A stretch of DNA of 64,000 nt from Porites lobata (taxonomy: Eukaryota; Cnidaria; Anthozoa; Scleractinia; Poritidae), in NCBI GenBank assembly GCA_942486035.1, contig CALNXK010000020.1, positions 2,251,001 through 2,315,000 of the forward strand, written 5' to 3'. Positions within the stretch are counted from its first letter, which is position 1. The number at the start of each line of letters is the position of its first letter. Below are positions 13,801 through 28,800 of this stretch, piece by piece. The notes beneath the pieces are model-generated. The model made no database searches and was not told where the DNA came from. It saw nothing but the letters and a program-made list of their open reading frames with translations. The position numbers and the translations under genes are program-made.

Positions 13801-16800
13801 GTGTTGTGAGTTCTTGGATGAATTCATGTTCCATTCCTTTTCCATCATAGGTAACTGGGACAGTATGGAGGAGTACACTTGTATGATCCCACGTGAAACA
13901 CAAGAAGGCGCTTTCTACCGAGCCGCCCTTGCTTTGCATCAAAACCACTTCCAACAGGCGCAAGCGGTGAGTGTTAGTTGAGATGGCATTGCGTTGAAAA
14001 ATTGACCAAAGGCAAGCACTCTACAGGCGGAGCACCTTTCTTAAGATACCGACGTAGGCATATTTGAAGTCCCGTACTTTAGCAGAGTAAATCAGAACGT
14101 TCTTCTGTTATAATGCATAAACCATCCACAAATAGATGTTTAATTATTGTATTTTGTAGTGTATCGATGCTGCACGTGATGTGTTGGATACAGAATTAAC
14201 AGCAAGAGCTGGCGAGAGTTACAATCGAGCATACGGGGTATGAAAAATTCAAGTAGGATCCTTACACGTTTCTTGGAATCTGCCCACCTACTCCTTCCCT
14301 AAGTCAACATTTTGCCCTAAGTGAGAAGTAAGTGTTAATGTTTGCTTAGGGGAGAGGTAGCCGGGCAGTTTCCCAGAAACGTGTAACGATCCACAGAGGA
14401 TCCTTTTTTAGTTATGACTTGCAGGGGTCCAAAAATCTTGAATTCCAGCTTGTCGTTTGGATAAGCAGCCCTCACAATTTGCTTTCCCAGGGCAATTGCT
14501 TTCTTACTTGTTCAGCAAGATGTCTGCTTGTTTTGGAAGACCGGTCGGGAAATTTTTCACGGCTGCCTTGCTTTCTGTTGCGTTAGTTTCACTTTTTGAA
14601 GTTTTTGTATAGTAAGGAGGAGTACATTGGAAGGTACACACTTGTTGCCATATCACTGAATGACGTCTTGATAGAACGAAAATGCTTATATTCAAAACCT
14701 TTGGTTATTTGTTTATTAAAATGTAATAATGTTAAAAATGAATGATATTTTGTTTAGGAGTAGTTTGCATATATCTTACGAAAATGTCTTGCGTTCTTAT
14801 TTCAGGCTATGGTTAGCGTACAGATGTTATCAGAACTCGAGGAGATCATTCAGTTTAAGCTTGTCCCAGAGCGCAGGGAAGCCATCAAGAGAACATGGTG
14901 GAACAGACTTCAGGTAAGAAGGAACGTCAAGTTTGTTGACGTTTGTCTCGATGTGAAGAAAACTACTCCCCTACCCCTCCCATCACCGGAAATTTTGTTG
15001 TAACGTTGGTTTGAGGGTGAGAGTGGGGGGGGGACATTACGTTATGTGTCAATAACCTAGAAATTAGGGACTTCTAGAAGTGGTGATTTACGCATTGTTT
15101 AGGAGATTTTTTTTTTTTTATTTCCAAAGTAGCTTAACTTATATTCCTTTTTGAGATTACTGTGGACGATTGGCCTGACCTTAAGAATAACGTTGCGTTT
15201 TCGAATTTATCCGCCGTAGTGCAAACAATGCCTTCGTATGTTTATTGCCGGCTGTCGTTTCTAGTTTTCAAGAAAACTCTCCAATCCTGAAGTTAAAAAA
15301 TTTGAAAACAAATGCTACCGTGTCAATATACTGCTAAAGAGGTTTTCTAGGATTGTATAAAGCTATATGGCATGTATGCAACAATGACCCTAGCAGGTGA
15401 AAATGAGTAATGGGATACACAGCATTTTATGTCAGGATATATTCTTGAATGCCCTTTCCTCCGAAGTGCACCCGCTTCTAGCCAACTTCCTAATCCTAGC
15501 AGCGCCGGTATCCTTGTTCCGGGCTCTGACCGGACTCAGCGAACTACTGGAAAGCGTTTCGAACTTTCTTTCAACCTAATTGGCAAATAGACAGGACAGG
15601 ACAAGGATTTCGGCGCTGTTTCGTAGACGGACTTAACCGGAAGTTTTGGTTCCGTTTGTGGCGCAGGTCAACTCCTTCCCTGCGTTCGAACTTTGCGCGT
15701 GGTTGCACTAACAGTACACCGAAGATGTGATTACTGTATTAATGTTGGCACATTTCTGTTTTAACGAAACAATGAAAATGCAATGTGTCCTTGTTTAATT
15801 TTGCACAGGGTTGTCAGCGTGTTGTGGAGGATTGGCAAAAGATCCTGCAAGTCCGCTCCCTGGTGCTCTCTCCACAGGAAGACATGAAATCATGGCTAAA
15901 GTACGCTAGTCTTTGCCGTAAGAGCGGTCGACTCGCGCTTAGTCACAAGACACTAGTCACCCTGTTGGGAACAGATCCATCAAAACAGGCAGACCAACCT
16001 TTACCAACCACGTATCCACAAGTAACGTTTGCTTACATGAAGCACATGTGGAATGAAAACAAGAAGGTATGGGAAGATCGCCTGTACTGTTGCAGCCTGT
16101 GAATCTTGAGCCTTAAAAGGAATCGTTCCAACAGCGTTTAATCGTTTTATTTTCCTTTCAGTAAAGTTAGGTGGTGTGTGCCCGCGCTATTTAAAGATCC
16201 GCGCGCTTTATTTACTTATTTAATTGACATGTGCATGTATGTCGTTATTTAGCGCATTTCATTTTATTTGGGTTGTTTACCTACTCGTGCACCTTGTGAG
16301 TAACTCATGATAGAGTCCTTTAGATACGAGGACGAGAACGACTACGAGTACGACATTTGATTTAAAGTTTTTTTGCGTATTGTTAAAAAATAAACACCCC
16401 GGAATTTTTCATTGGACTTTTTTTCACCAGGAAAGTAATCACAGTTATCGTTATTGAAAGAGGTTAGGACCTCTCCCGATTACAAAATACTAAAACTTCT
16501 AACGTTTGAAAACTCGTTTCTGCCACTACGACATTCTCGCTAAAACTCGTGGTGGAATGACGACCTGGCAACCATGTTTTCCCGCCAAAATGACGCTGTC
16601 TCACGCGCGAGCACTACTTACCATTGAGAAAATCTCATACTCGTAGTCGTTCTCGTCGTACAATCTAAAGCTCGCTATTCTGGGTGGCTCGTCCTAAAAT
16701 GTTCTGCAATTAGTATAGGATTTAATGGAGCCGAAACCAATTGTGGAATTGCACACATTTTAGGCATCCTGTTGATGGACAGCTACGACTTTTAGATATT

Positions 16801-19800
16801 TCGAGCAACAACAATTTGCCGTCTCCTTTCCGTTGTGTTTTTAGGAAGAAGCATTCCAGCATCTTCAACATTTTGTACAAAACACGCTTCACCAGCAAGC
16901 TTTACAGTCGCTTTCTCCAACCGATGACGGGCAAAAGAGAGAAGAACTACTCAAGCTAGTTGCTAGGTACGGTTGACAAGGAAATCTGTCATAGGGCAAT
17001 AAACACTCAATGACTGGTCCTGAGGGAAACAGTTAATTTTGTTTCCCGAGAACCTCAATGTCCCCTTGGCGAGATGTTATATAGCTGGAAATTTTGAAGC
17101 TGGAAATTTGCATTAAACCTCGCTGTAACGGCGGTCGTCGTTTAACTTTCGCGGGTAACAGTGCACTGAGGTCATAGATTTGGTAATATTGCCCGCTCAT
17201 AGATTTTTGTTGGCAACCGTGTCATTATTAGATGCCGTGTGACCTCGAAGTAACCAATGAGACCGCAAAAAATTTTCCAGCTATATAACAATGTTAAATG
17301 TCTAAAAGTAAGTGTGGAGAATGATAGAAACTTGATGGACTCGTTCTTGGGTTTAATCTTATACTTCGTTTAAAAGCTATTGTAATTTGTTTTGGGGTAT
17401 GGTAATTTATAGTTACAATGAGTTGGAAACAAAGGAAGTGAACATTTAAACCAGGGATAACGTTGAACTCTAGACATAATTACTACATCCGATCTTAATT
17501 AGTCTGACCGACTGGATGGCTAACTGACTGAATAACTGATCGACTGACGGGCTGATTAACAAACAGACTGACTGACTTACTGACTGACTGTCTGACTGAC
17601 TGACTCACTAATTAACTGACTGACTGAGTGGCTAATTAACTGACTCATTAATTGTCTGAATAACTAACTCAGTGATTAACTGACCGATTAACTGACTGAC
17701 TGACTGATTGACGAACTGACTGCCTCACTGACTGGCTGACTGGCTGACTGGCTGACTAACTGACTGACTGGCTGACTGATTGGCTTACTAACTGACTCAC
17801 TGGTTAACTAACTGACTGACTCACTGACTAACTGACTAACTGACTAACTGACTGACTGACTGACTGACTGAATAACTGACTGACTGACTAACTTACTGAC
17901 AAACTGAGTGGCTCATTGATTAGCTGAATAATCAACTAATTAGATGACTAACTGATTGGCTAACTGACCGACTAACTGGCTAGAGCACTGCAGCGCTAAC
18001 GCAGAGGCCATGAGTTCGAATCCCGTTGACGTGTTCACTAACTGACGTACCAACTGATCACTATTTTGGTTGTTTAAAGTGATTACCTCTTACAGAGCCA
18101 GTACCATAGAGAACTTGCTTGCTTATTTCAGTTTACCTCTCTGCTTGCATTTTTGTGATTGTCAATTACAGGAGAGATTAATTTGTTCAGGTTCAGGTTC
18201 ATTGTCTATGTATTACTTTGAATTAATAGTTGTTACCTCAAGCTGGGTGATTGGAAAACCGATCTCCAAGGTTACAGTGAGGCGTCTATACCGCAGATCA
18301 TCCAGTATTATGCAGCAGCCACTGAAAATGACAGAAATTGTTATAAGGTATTTACAATTCAATTATCCCCTTGCGGGTAGCGGGGTAGGGGTATCCTCTA
18401 CCAACAGGAGACGTAAGGCGACTCCTTTCCTTCCGCTAGCCGACGGGTCACCCGTGGGCAGGGTGTAGTACCCGGTCAGCCACCTGATCAGGGTTACGTG
18501 AAGTCATGGGAGCAGGTAATGGATGTTGTTGAGGAGGCACCCGATGTCATAATCCACAGTGCTGGCTCCCATAACTGGCACCAGGCATAGAATCATTCTA
18601 CCAAATTTGCATTCAGAACACCATGACTACCGGATTTATTATGTAAACATTTATTTACGTCATCAGTATGGAATTTCTGTCGCTGAGTCGCAGACGTTCC
18701 TCCTCGCTAAACGTCCCTCAGCGGCGATGAGCGAGGAGAAACGTCTGCCGTTTGCAGGCTAAAATGACCAGGTCTACGAGGGCGGCACACTTTAGAAGGT
18801 ACCGTAGCGATCTGGTTTATTTGTTCTCTTCTATCAGGCGTGGCATGCTTGGGCATACATGAACTTTGAAGCAGTATTGTATTACAAAAACCAGCAGTCA
18901 GGAAACGATGGAAATGGTAATGAAAGTATCTTGAGGACACCTCCAAGCAATACCTCCTCTGTAAGTTCATGTTTGTTTACAAGGCCATTTTTGTTTGTTT
19001 GTGGATTTGTTTGTCAGTTTTCTGTTTATCTGGGATAAAAGGATTCGCGGGAATTCACGTTTTGCTGGTTTCTATTTTCTAGCCGTGATGTTCAGATCTC
19101 ATTTGTATGTGTTTATTGATTGCTTGAAGTTCAGAACCTCCAGATCATTATACGTTTCCTGGGAAACAGCTCACCTACCCCTCCCTTAAGCCAACTTTAA
19201 CACTTACTTCTCACTAATGCAAAACGTTGGATTAGGGGAGGGTAGGTAGGCAGTTTCCTAGGAACGTATGATCCAAGTTGCCTTCCTAATCGCCATTTTA
19301 TGACGTTTAAGTATAGGTCTTCGGTCCCAAGGATAGATTTTTCAATAAGAAGTAGTGAAAAGTGTCTGTTTAGTATTGGCAGACAGTCAACTCCAATATT
19401 CTTCTTCGTAAAACAGTTTTGTAGGCCTCGAAAGGAAAGGGGTTCGTTACAGTCAAGTTAACAAAATTGGTGACTTCTTGGTGTTGCGGATGAGTGCAAT
19501 CACTTAATGACGTAATTGCAAAGATTGGAAAGACATTGAACAGTGCAGTGGAACCTCGATATACCGAAGGGCCAGGGGACTGGTAAAATTTGTTCGCTAT
19601 AACGAGCTTTCGTTATATCGAGAGGTTCTTTTCCTTATATTTTACTATTACTGAGGTGAAGAAAATTGTTCGTTATACTGAGGACTTTGTTATATAGAGG
19701 TTCGTTATATCGAGTTTCCACTGTACCTAACCAACAGTAGTTTCCGCAGTACCAAGAAACACCCAGAAAGGTTCATTATATAGAGGGCGTATTATGAAAG

Positions 19801-22800
19801 ACGACTTTAATTTGACATCATTAGGTATTGTCTTTTTATTGTTTTGTTTTGTTTGTTTGTTTGTTTTTTTTTTTTACCGTTTCTTGCCTTAATAAAAACT
19901 AACAAAAACAATCAAGGTGAAACAATAGCTTTCACGCGCGGCAAAGTTCAACTTTTCCGATTAATGCTTTCGTATGAGATTTGCGGTAAGTGCTGAATAG
20001 ACGAGATCGCTAACTTTCCGATGATAATCTTGATTTTTTATCTTTGTTGTAGGTGGTGAACTCCGTTATTTTATACGCTGTGCCGGCAGTGAATGGCTTC
20101 TTTAAGTCAATAGCTTTGTCCAGCGGCAATTCGCTCCAGGATACGCTGAGGTATGCATTCGCAACTAAATAAACGAGGAGCCTGAGCCGAGTTAGCTTTC
20201 GGAAAGACCCCTGGGATCTTTATTGTGGACGCGCCGGTCAGCTGTTGTCCCAATAACAGTCGCACAAGTGTTTGCGAATGTTTATTCGACGCAATGTCCT
20301 TCTCGTTTCTTGAGTGGTGAATTGGTACTTGTCATCGAAATTCTGATTGGTAGAGAGAATGATACGCTTACTTGTTATATATTAGAGACCTTAAGATCGA
20401 GGTTTGGTCATTTTACTGCAAACGACAAACTGCGGTTTGCGGTTAACGGTTTCATGTTACCCGTCTGCCCTTATTTGGAACTTAAGTTTCGCGGGTGGTA
20501 GCTCGCGGCTGCCATGTTTGTTTTCATTCATCCACTTACTTCTATTTTAGCTGAGAAATTGTCTTCAAAATTACGTTTTTTTTGAAATAGAATTCGACAA
20601 TCATCATGCAAAAGAGTCTAAAAAGTCATATTTGTTCTCAAACGTAGGTTTGTGATGTTTTAGGGTGCAAAAACCTTGTGGTAAATCACTTACCTCTGGA
20701 GCGTGGTCTAGCCGTACAAACGTGAACCTCAAACCGCAAACCTGACGGCAAAGCCCTGGTCACGTGACTTCTTGACGTTAGCGGCTCGCTGGAAATGCCG
20801 AAAAACCCCAATTTTAAGGTCTCTGTTACAAAACCTTTAACCGCGGCAGGGTTAGCTCAGTCGGTGGAGCACATGACTACGGGGCGGAGGTCGAAGGTTC
20901 GTTTCCCGGGGCCGGACCAATACGCAGGGTTTCTAAAATAATAATTGAATGAAGGTACTTCCATTGTCCTTCAAACGGCTAGACTTTCGCGTGGCTTAGA
21001 TGACCACGTGAAATAGCAGTCCCGTCCCAGTGGAATTGTCAACGACTTCTTAAGTACTTTTTGAGGTACTGTCGTGCCCTGCGCTTGTTCATCTGTGATT
21101 CTGCGCATCATTTGTACACTGTTTTGCTCACCTACGTATGTATGGCTTTATGGTCAGATTGTTGACGCTGTGGTTTGATTACGGCCATTGGCCTGAAGTT
21201 TATGAAGCTTTAGTTGAAGGGATCAAGACTATTCAGATAGACACTTGGTTGCAAGTCATTCCTCAGCTGATCGCCAGAATTGACACGCCTCGTCAACTAG
21301 TTGGACGACTTATCCATCAGCTGCTTACAGACATTGGCAAACATCATCCTCAGGTATTGGTCTTGTTGTTGTTGTTGTTGTTGTTTGTGAATGACAGTCA
21401 CGAAATCAACAGTGGCGCTCTGGAAGACAAAGAGAAAAATGGATTAAAACAATGTCACTACTTAGAAAACTTCATAATAGCACAAATTTAATTTTCAAAA
21501 CCGCTCAATGCATGATTCACCAAGTACTTTCCTTGTTTTATCTGCTTCTTTTCCCTCCACCGGCTGAAAATCGTTTCTCTCTAGCTTAAAGCTCCATGTT
21601 AGTGTTGCTGTGTTCACTCACGAAAAGGAAAATTGGCAGTGTTTTCCTGCCTTCTCTCCTGCCACTTTCCACTATGCTTCCATCACCTGCTGTTGTATCC
21701 TGAGCGGGGTACAACTGCTGAGTTGTATCAAAATGAGCGTGCCAGCAAGCTCTCCGTGGCCCCGTCGCCAGAGCGCCCAAGATAGCTTGCTAGCAGTTGA
21801 GTCTAGGAATAAACAACAGTCATATTACTCATTGATTGTATTTCTGTCTCTGCGCAGGCCTTGATATACCCATTAACTGTGGCTTCAAAATCAGCGAGCA
21901 GTGCTCGGAAAAATGCAGCAAATCAGATTCTCAAGAACATGTGTGAACACAGTCATCAGCTGGTACAGCAAGCAGTTATGGTAGGTTCCTTTGCTTGTTC
22001 ATTCGCTCTATGTTGCATTTAGCCATTATACTAACAACGACTTCATTCACTTGTACGAAAAATTATGTGAATCGATCTACGTTCACAACTCGGATCGCGA
22101 GCGGTGCACGCCCTCTGTTGAAAAGGCTTCCTGTGATACGTCATCTATTAGTAAATCAGCGTCTTAATATTTGCGCTTATGATTTGAATTCTTGAGTTCG
22201 TTGGGAACGGTGAGCGGTAAAATGGCTGGCTTGAAGCCCACAGAATCTCTCCACGGTCTTCACTCTAACTATGAGATCGAATGAAAAATGTACTTTTTTG
22301 GAAGAATGTAGTTATATTATGAGATTATTGTAGGTCAGCGAAGAGCTCATCCGTGTCGCCATCTTGTGGCACGAATTATGGCACGAAGGATTAGAAGAAG
22401 CATCCAGGATGTACTTCAGTGAAGGAAATGTGAAAGGAATGTTCACTGTATTAGAGCCGCTGCATCAGATGATGGAAAGAGGTCCGCAGACGCTCAAAGA
22501 GACTTCCTTTAACCAGGTTAGGTTGACACCATTAATTATAATCGTCGGTACTAAATTGGGCACATTTTAAACATACTTGTTAGCCTTCGACTGACATTTC
22601 CAAAGGTCATAAGTTACTTTTAAGAGTAGTTGGCAACAATTCTTTTCTCATCTTTTAGGCCATTTAATTTTATGTTTAAATCCAAACATATATTGGTGAA
22701 CCCTCGTTTGGCGAGAACTAATTGCGCCAGGTAGTTTTTACAACAACAAGCAACAAGTTACTTCAGTTACCTTCCAAATGAATCAAGCAAGTTGGAAATA

Positions 22801-25800
22801 ACAGCTAAAACGTTTGGAACTGAACGTATGCGCTTTTACTGACTTCGAACGAAATGAGCTTTCACACTGACCTATGTAGGCCTTTACACGTTATTTTTTG
22901 CCCACTAAATAATGTAAGGTCACATTCAACACCGACATAGACCCTTAAAAAAACTTGACGTTGCCCAATTTATTTCACGTAAGAAATGAAGTTTGCCAGT
23001 AAAACTTCTCCACTGACAACTAATGCACCTATCAATGTAAACCCCGTGGGGGGGTGGGCGAGTGCGGGCAAGGGGTGGGGATTTGACAAATTTTAAAATT
23101 TTTCGATCAACTTCCCCACGGTGGGAAACGAAAGATCAATCAAAAGTGTCAAAAAAGCCCCCACCCCAGGGGAAATAATATAAACAAACAATGCTATAAT
23201 ACTATATAAAACGAGTAAAAGAACATTTCAAACACGTTGTTACTACTTTTATTTACGGTTAACGGAAGCTCCATTAAATTACTCGCTGTAATTAAGTATT
23301 TTCTCTCTCCACTAGCATCTCTTATCTTGAACAACAAAATCACTTCAGGAAGATTGACCGTGCTGTATAATATTAATAAAACGTAAAATGCTTTATAACA
23401 TCTGCTCAACATGTCGGAACAGGTCGGATCAGTGACTCATAAAAAATCCTCTGACTTTCCTGGCGGAATTCGATTTCAATCGAGTTTTACAATCAGATGG
23501 GAACTTGAAGATAAAAACTTCCTCAAAATAGACATTATCTGTTTAGATGACAGTTTAAAGTATCGGATTATGGCGATTAAAACAAGTGAAAACTTCATAC
23601 CTTTCTCCAACAACATGACTTTCAGGAAGCCTCGAGGGACGGACTTGGTAACTGCTTCTGAATTGATACCAGGCTTCTGTCGGGGGCCCCTCCCCTGGAT
23701 CCGCCACTGCAACTCTGTTATTTTGGCAAGCCACTGTTTTGACCTACTTGGTTTTCTTTGAATCAATTTGTAACAGGCTTATGGTCGTGATCTGATGGAT
23801 GCCCATGAGTGGTGTAAAAAGTACCAGAGATCAGGAAATGTGAAGGATCTGACGCAGGCCTGGGATTTGTATTACTTGGTCTTCAGAAGAATATCTAAGC
23901 AACTTCCTCAGGTAACCAAAGATAAACTTTTGAATTCATAGAGTGCAAACCCCGAAAGGAAATTAAGTAGCAGCGTGTTATTTATTGCGGGCGACCGGAG
24001 GGGCCCGCAATCCTAATCTCCAGGTTGCTATAACGCAGGCGCGGCACTGTGTAGCCAGCATTTGATTGGACTTCCACGAAGAATAAAAGGAACGCATAGA
24101 ACGCGACCTGATCACGTGCGTTTGGATCTTCTTTCACCAGCCATCTGGTTTCAAAAAACATATTATTTTCCCCTTTTCTTAGGCCTTAACCACATTTTGC
24201 TCAGAGTAAAGTGCGGGTAGAAAGCGTGTAAACCTTGGGGTGGTCATTCAAATAAAAGACAATCATTTTTCTGTTATGCTATAGTCGTTATACTTTAAAA
24301 GTTGATGCAACCGTGAATTTTCGCCTATGAAATCCCAAAATGAGATCTGTTGATTAGTTATTTCTCCAGGACATTTTTTTTTCACTTTGCTCTGCGATAC
24401 GGTTAGTCAGCGATTAAATCTCTTGCCTATTGGCTGTTGTTGATGTGTCTTAGGGCGGCAACCGTCGGTCAGAACTGGCGGACCTGGGGCCCGTTTCTCG
24501 AAGCTCCCAGTAATTACCGGGCCCCGTAAGCTGTTTTGTTTTCCATTTTAGAAGGGAGTTTTAAAAGTTTTGAAAATTATACAGTAGAGTTATTAGCTAA
24601 CGAAACAAGCTGGACTTCATTAGAGGTCAGAACACACTCTACTTCTCTTGAGACTTTGATTTAAAAATATGATACCGGGCCCGTTAAGTTACCGGGACTT
24701 TCGAGAAATGGGCCCCTGACCCGTCTAGACCTGTCTACTATTATTCGGGTCTATTCAGCCAGGTAAATTTAAATTTTCTGAATAGTATAACCGGCATTGA
24801 TACGTTTTAGTGCAAATTTCGGGAAAAGATTAATATTTCATTTTCAATATGACTGGTTCGACCAGCCAGTTCGAACGTTGGGTAAGTGCTTCTATTATTC
24901 ACTTTAAAATTTGTTGAGTTGCTTTATTTGCGTTTCAGTTGACCTCCCTGGAGCTTCAGTACGTGTCCCCTAAACTGCTGATGTGCCGTGATTTGGAACT
25001 AGCTGTTCCTGGAACATATGAGCCTCATAAGCCAGTCATTCACATCCGACATGTGCACTCCTCGCTTAACGTCATCACTTCCAAACAGAGACCAAGAAAA
25101 CTCTGTATCACAGGTAACTTGGATGAATGCAGAGAGATTTTGTTTGCTGATTTATTTACTGCTGACACCAAGTCATGCGAGTGAATTTAGCAATAGTGGT
25201 GGTTCATCAGTCACACCGGCCGTCAACTATCTCTTACACTATCTCCCCCGACCTCCATGTAAATCGGCATTGCAGCCTGTTTAAGCTTTTTCGTCATCCC
25301 GTACGACCCTTCCTGAGGGCTCCTTATCTTTCCCGAAATGGCAGGAGTTGGGGACCCACGACTTGCACTCGCTCCACCTCTATGAGGTACCTACTAGCTT
25401 CGAAGCCAACTGTTTGCCTCAAAAGATGGAAACAAGACTGCAAGCTGATGTTAAGAAGGCGCGACTCTTAATCTCTCTAAAGCCGTCAATTTATACTTTC
25501 GAGTTACCTTAATTGCTTTTCGTTCATACAGGCAGCAATGGAGCAGAGTTCATGTTTTTACTGAAAGGCCACGAAGACTTGCGTCAGGATGAGCGAGTCG
25601 TACAGTTGTTTGGTTTGGTGAACACCCTGCTTGCGGGAGATCAAGAAACATCAAAGAGACACCTAGGGTAAGTCTTTTCTTCAGTTTGGTTTTAATAAAG
25701 TCTACCTTGTACAACCTTCTTTGTATATAACAAAATTAGCGCCAAGACATTTTAGGCGGCGCGCCCCATTCTGAAGTACTTATTATAAGTAAATCTGACA

Positions 25801-28800
25801 AACCTCTGTTACTATTCGAAGGCAACATCTACTAAGGCAAAGACGTCAGATGTTGACGGTTGTGCTTGAATAATTTTTATGCTGGTTTTCAAATTATGCA
25901 TTTTTATATATTTATCTAAGGCTAAAGCGTTTAAGGAAAAGTTTGAGGAAATAACTGAGCTACAACCTCTAGAAGAACGGAATGCTCCTGTAGATTAAAC
26001 TGCAGTGATTGAGCTCAAGTCAAGTGCCTTTATGCTAGCTTTGTTGTAATTATGACTATATTCGATCTCGTCTACTGTTTTAGAATTCAGCGGTATGCAG
26101 TTATTCCACTGTCAACGAACTCAGGTTTGCTTGGCTGGGTGCCTCACTGTGACACACTGCACACGCTTATCAGGGACTACAGGGAGAAGAAAAAGATACT
26201 ACTCAACATTGAACATCGCATCATGCTCAGGGTAAACCTTTTTACTAAATAAACTTTGAGCTCTGATGTCCTGTACTCTCATTTCCTTTGGGTTCGCGTA
26301 GTATCGAAATTCCTAGAGCATATTTTTGATGCTTTCGTTAGGGGGAGACTACACTGCAGATAACCGGATATCTAGAGTTTTAATACAGAACGGAACAGCC
26401 ATTTTCCTTGAGATACAGATCGTTACTTTTTTGCTTTAAGATAGCCCAGTTTATCCTCCAGGCAGGAATTGGAATTATAGGCCATAGGGGTCTCCTAAAA
26501 AAATTGAATTATTTTATCAAGAGATACATAATGGGGAAGGTATCCAATACGTGGAGAATGAATTCCCCATTAATATAAATATGAAAACCTGTGAATTATA
26601 CAGTTAGAAATGATGTCATCACCAAAAAATTCTTTACGTAATAAAGTAGTTTGTGTTTCTTCCAATCAGATGGCACCTGACTACGACCACTTGACGCTAA
26701 TGCAGAAAGTTGAGGTGTTTGAGCATGCGCTCTCGAACACTAACGGGGATGACCTGGCTAAGTTATTATGGCTGAAGAGTCCAAGCTCTGAGGTACTCTC
26801 ATCAGATCGAAAACTGTTTGTGTGTTAACTTTTGTCTGTTAGGGTCTTGGACGGCCAAGGTCTTTTCCTTTTTACATCATTTTTTTTCCCGTTTCATTCC
26901 GGTATTTCCGTAATCTTTACTGAATATATAGAAGAGTTATCTTTTCAGTTCGTGTTGACATAAAAAGGGAGTTCTTAGGTGGTGAGCGTCTAAGAAGTAT
27001 TCTAGTCGTCCTCCCGTCCTAAAGGAGAACAAACCGAGAAAACATCAACAGCAACAAATACAATTTTAAGATTGCAGTGTCCCATGTCTGGTTTAAGCTG
27101 AACGTTCATCTAAGGCCAAGGCCAAACGTCGAACTTTTCATGAGACGAACTAAACTTAGTGAGTTAAGTTCATGAAAAGTTCGACGCCTGGCTCTGTTAA
27201 GTTCGTCTGAATGCGTTTGGTTCGTCCAACACGTTCTATCCCTGTGCTTCAGACGGATAGAACGTCTTGAGATCGTCCCGGGACACATTCGACGAACTAA
27301 ACTAATAAATTAAAAATTCGTATAATAATTAACAGTTAATGAATGAGGCTGAGTATCTTGTGAAGAATTATGGAGATCGAGAAGGGTGTTATCCGTCGAG
27401 GCCGTAAGCCGAGGCGGATAACACCCTCCGAGATCTTCATAATTCTTCATATGATACGAAAGCCGAATTCAATAACTGTTTTATTATTCATTCAAAATAA
27501 TTCCTAGTTTAAAAACACAGCTAAAACATGCTTATACCTCGATCGATCCATCGATGTTGAGTTCATCTTCGATAGCGTACGTTTAGGTTTGTCCAGTTCC
27601 GCAAATAGCAGATGTCGCCCTCCGAGTTGTCTTCTTTCTGTTTTTGCTATGTTTTTTGCTATTATTACGCCTAGTTTCAACTGTAGTTTTTACTCTTGAA
27701 ACGAGTGAAGTGTCCGCCATTTTTATTTTCACAACCAAAACAACTCAGCCTCGTTCCCACGGTGCCTTAACCTGTAAGAACGCTGCATTTTTGACGTCAC
27801 TTCCTCGTTAAAGTCAAAATTTTTCCAAATTTGGTCATCAGTAACTGGTTATCGTGAAGTAAGTGTGTGCTTTTAGCCAATCAGAATTGAGGAAATATTT
27901 TGAATGAATAATATTGTATATTTAGCCTTGTTGGGGTAAAATTTATTAAAATTGCTTTATGGTCTTATTCAGTTGATTGGTTCGACGCGTCCTAAGTTAA
28001 TTTAGGTTGACCCAAATTAAAGTTTGGTTCGTGTCATGAAAAGCTCGAGGTTTGGCCCAGGCCTTAGTTAGCTGACATGTTTTGGTTTTTCTTCTTTATG
28101 AAGGTTTGGTTTGATCGTCGAACAAACTACACTCGATCACTTGCCGTGATGAGTATGGTGGGCTATGTTCTCGGTCTGGGAGATAGGTAATGTTTGCAGC
28201 TTACTTGTACATACCCTACTATCATTCTTTTTATTCCAACTAGTGGTATTTCAGAAGGTTTCCGTGGCTGCTGTTGTAGTGGTAAGACTGTCTCTTAGAG
28301 CTGTATCTCATAGTACGTGTTGTGCATTTTACGTAATCAATTCAAAATTTGTCACCTCCTCGATCTTTTACGAAACTTCGAACTGGGCGAACTCGAACAG
28401 GGCAGAAACCGGCATACATCCTTGTATTTAGGATAGCTTTCGACGGAGAAACCACTGCTTATAGGAGAGCATATTATTTCTTACCGTTAAGTAGAAGAAA
28501 CACAAACGTCTTCCGTCCTTCCCGAAGTAGCATAATCATTTGAATACATTCACTTTTAAACCTTTCCCCTTTTTTCAGACATCCTTCGAATTTAATGCTG
28601 AACCGCTTGAGTGGAAAGATCTGTCATATCGACTTTGGTGACTGTTTTGAGGTATGCCTCTGTTTAATTCTCGTCTTTGTGCTAATATGGCTTGTTTTAC
28701 CATAAGTTCTTTCCAATTGTTCTCTTGTTTTAATGTTTTAATTTAGGTTGCTATGACAAGAGAAAAGTTTCCGGAAAAGATTCCATTTAGACTCACAAGA

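Larger units (their letters stand above)
10203..21980 (+). other. MTOR: mTOR exons encoding the FAT domain (15 exons)
   Basis: Exons: 10203-10362, 11306-11439, 11591-11669, 12297-12436, 13393-13493, 13851-13966, 14160-14237, 14806-14913, 15809-16066, 16845-16966, 18230-18347, 18838-18960, 20053-20150, 21158-21353, 21858-21980. Conserved blocks include KCRAYAKALHYKE, GRMRCLEALGEW, RMAAAAAWGLG, WDSMEEYTCMIPR, VEDWQKIL, WLKYASLC, DYGHWPEV, IDTWLQVIPQLIARIDTP and NMCEHS. FAT forms the alpha-solenoid that clamps the kinase. The exon 16845-16966 to 18230-18347 join gives a Ser where vertebrates have Arg (VAS-CYLKLG), from the split codon AG|T. The only AG acceptor in reach supports it, but a transcript would settle it. 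The loop between 18838-18960 and 20053-20150 lacks the vertebrate Ala/Thr-rich tract. Confidence 0.94.

Noticed and set aside
17965..18040. Possible tRNA gene
   Set aside because: Only the B-box half is well formed; there is no complete cloverleaf.
20841..20915. Possible tRNA gene
   Set aside because: A and B boxes are present, but the acceptor and anticodon arms do not pair convincingly and the same unit is dispersed with a non-tRNA body, so it is a SINE.
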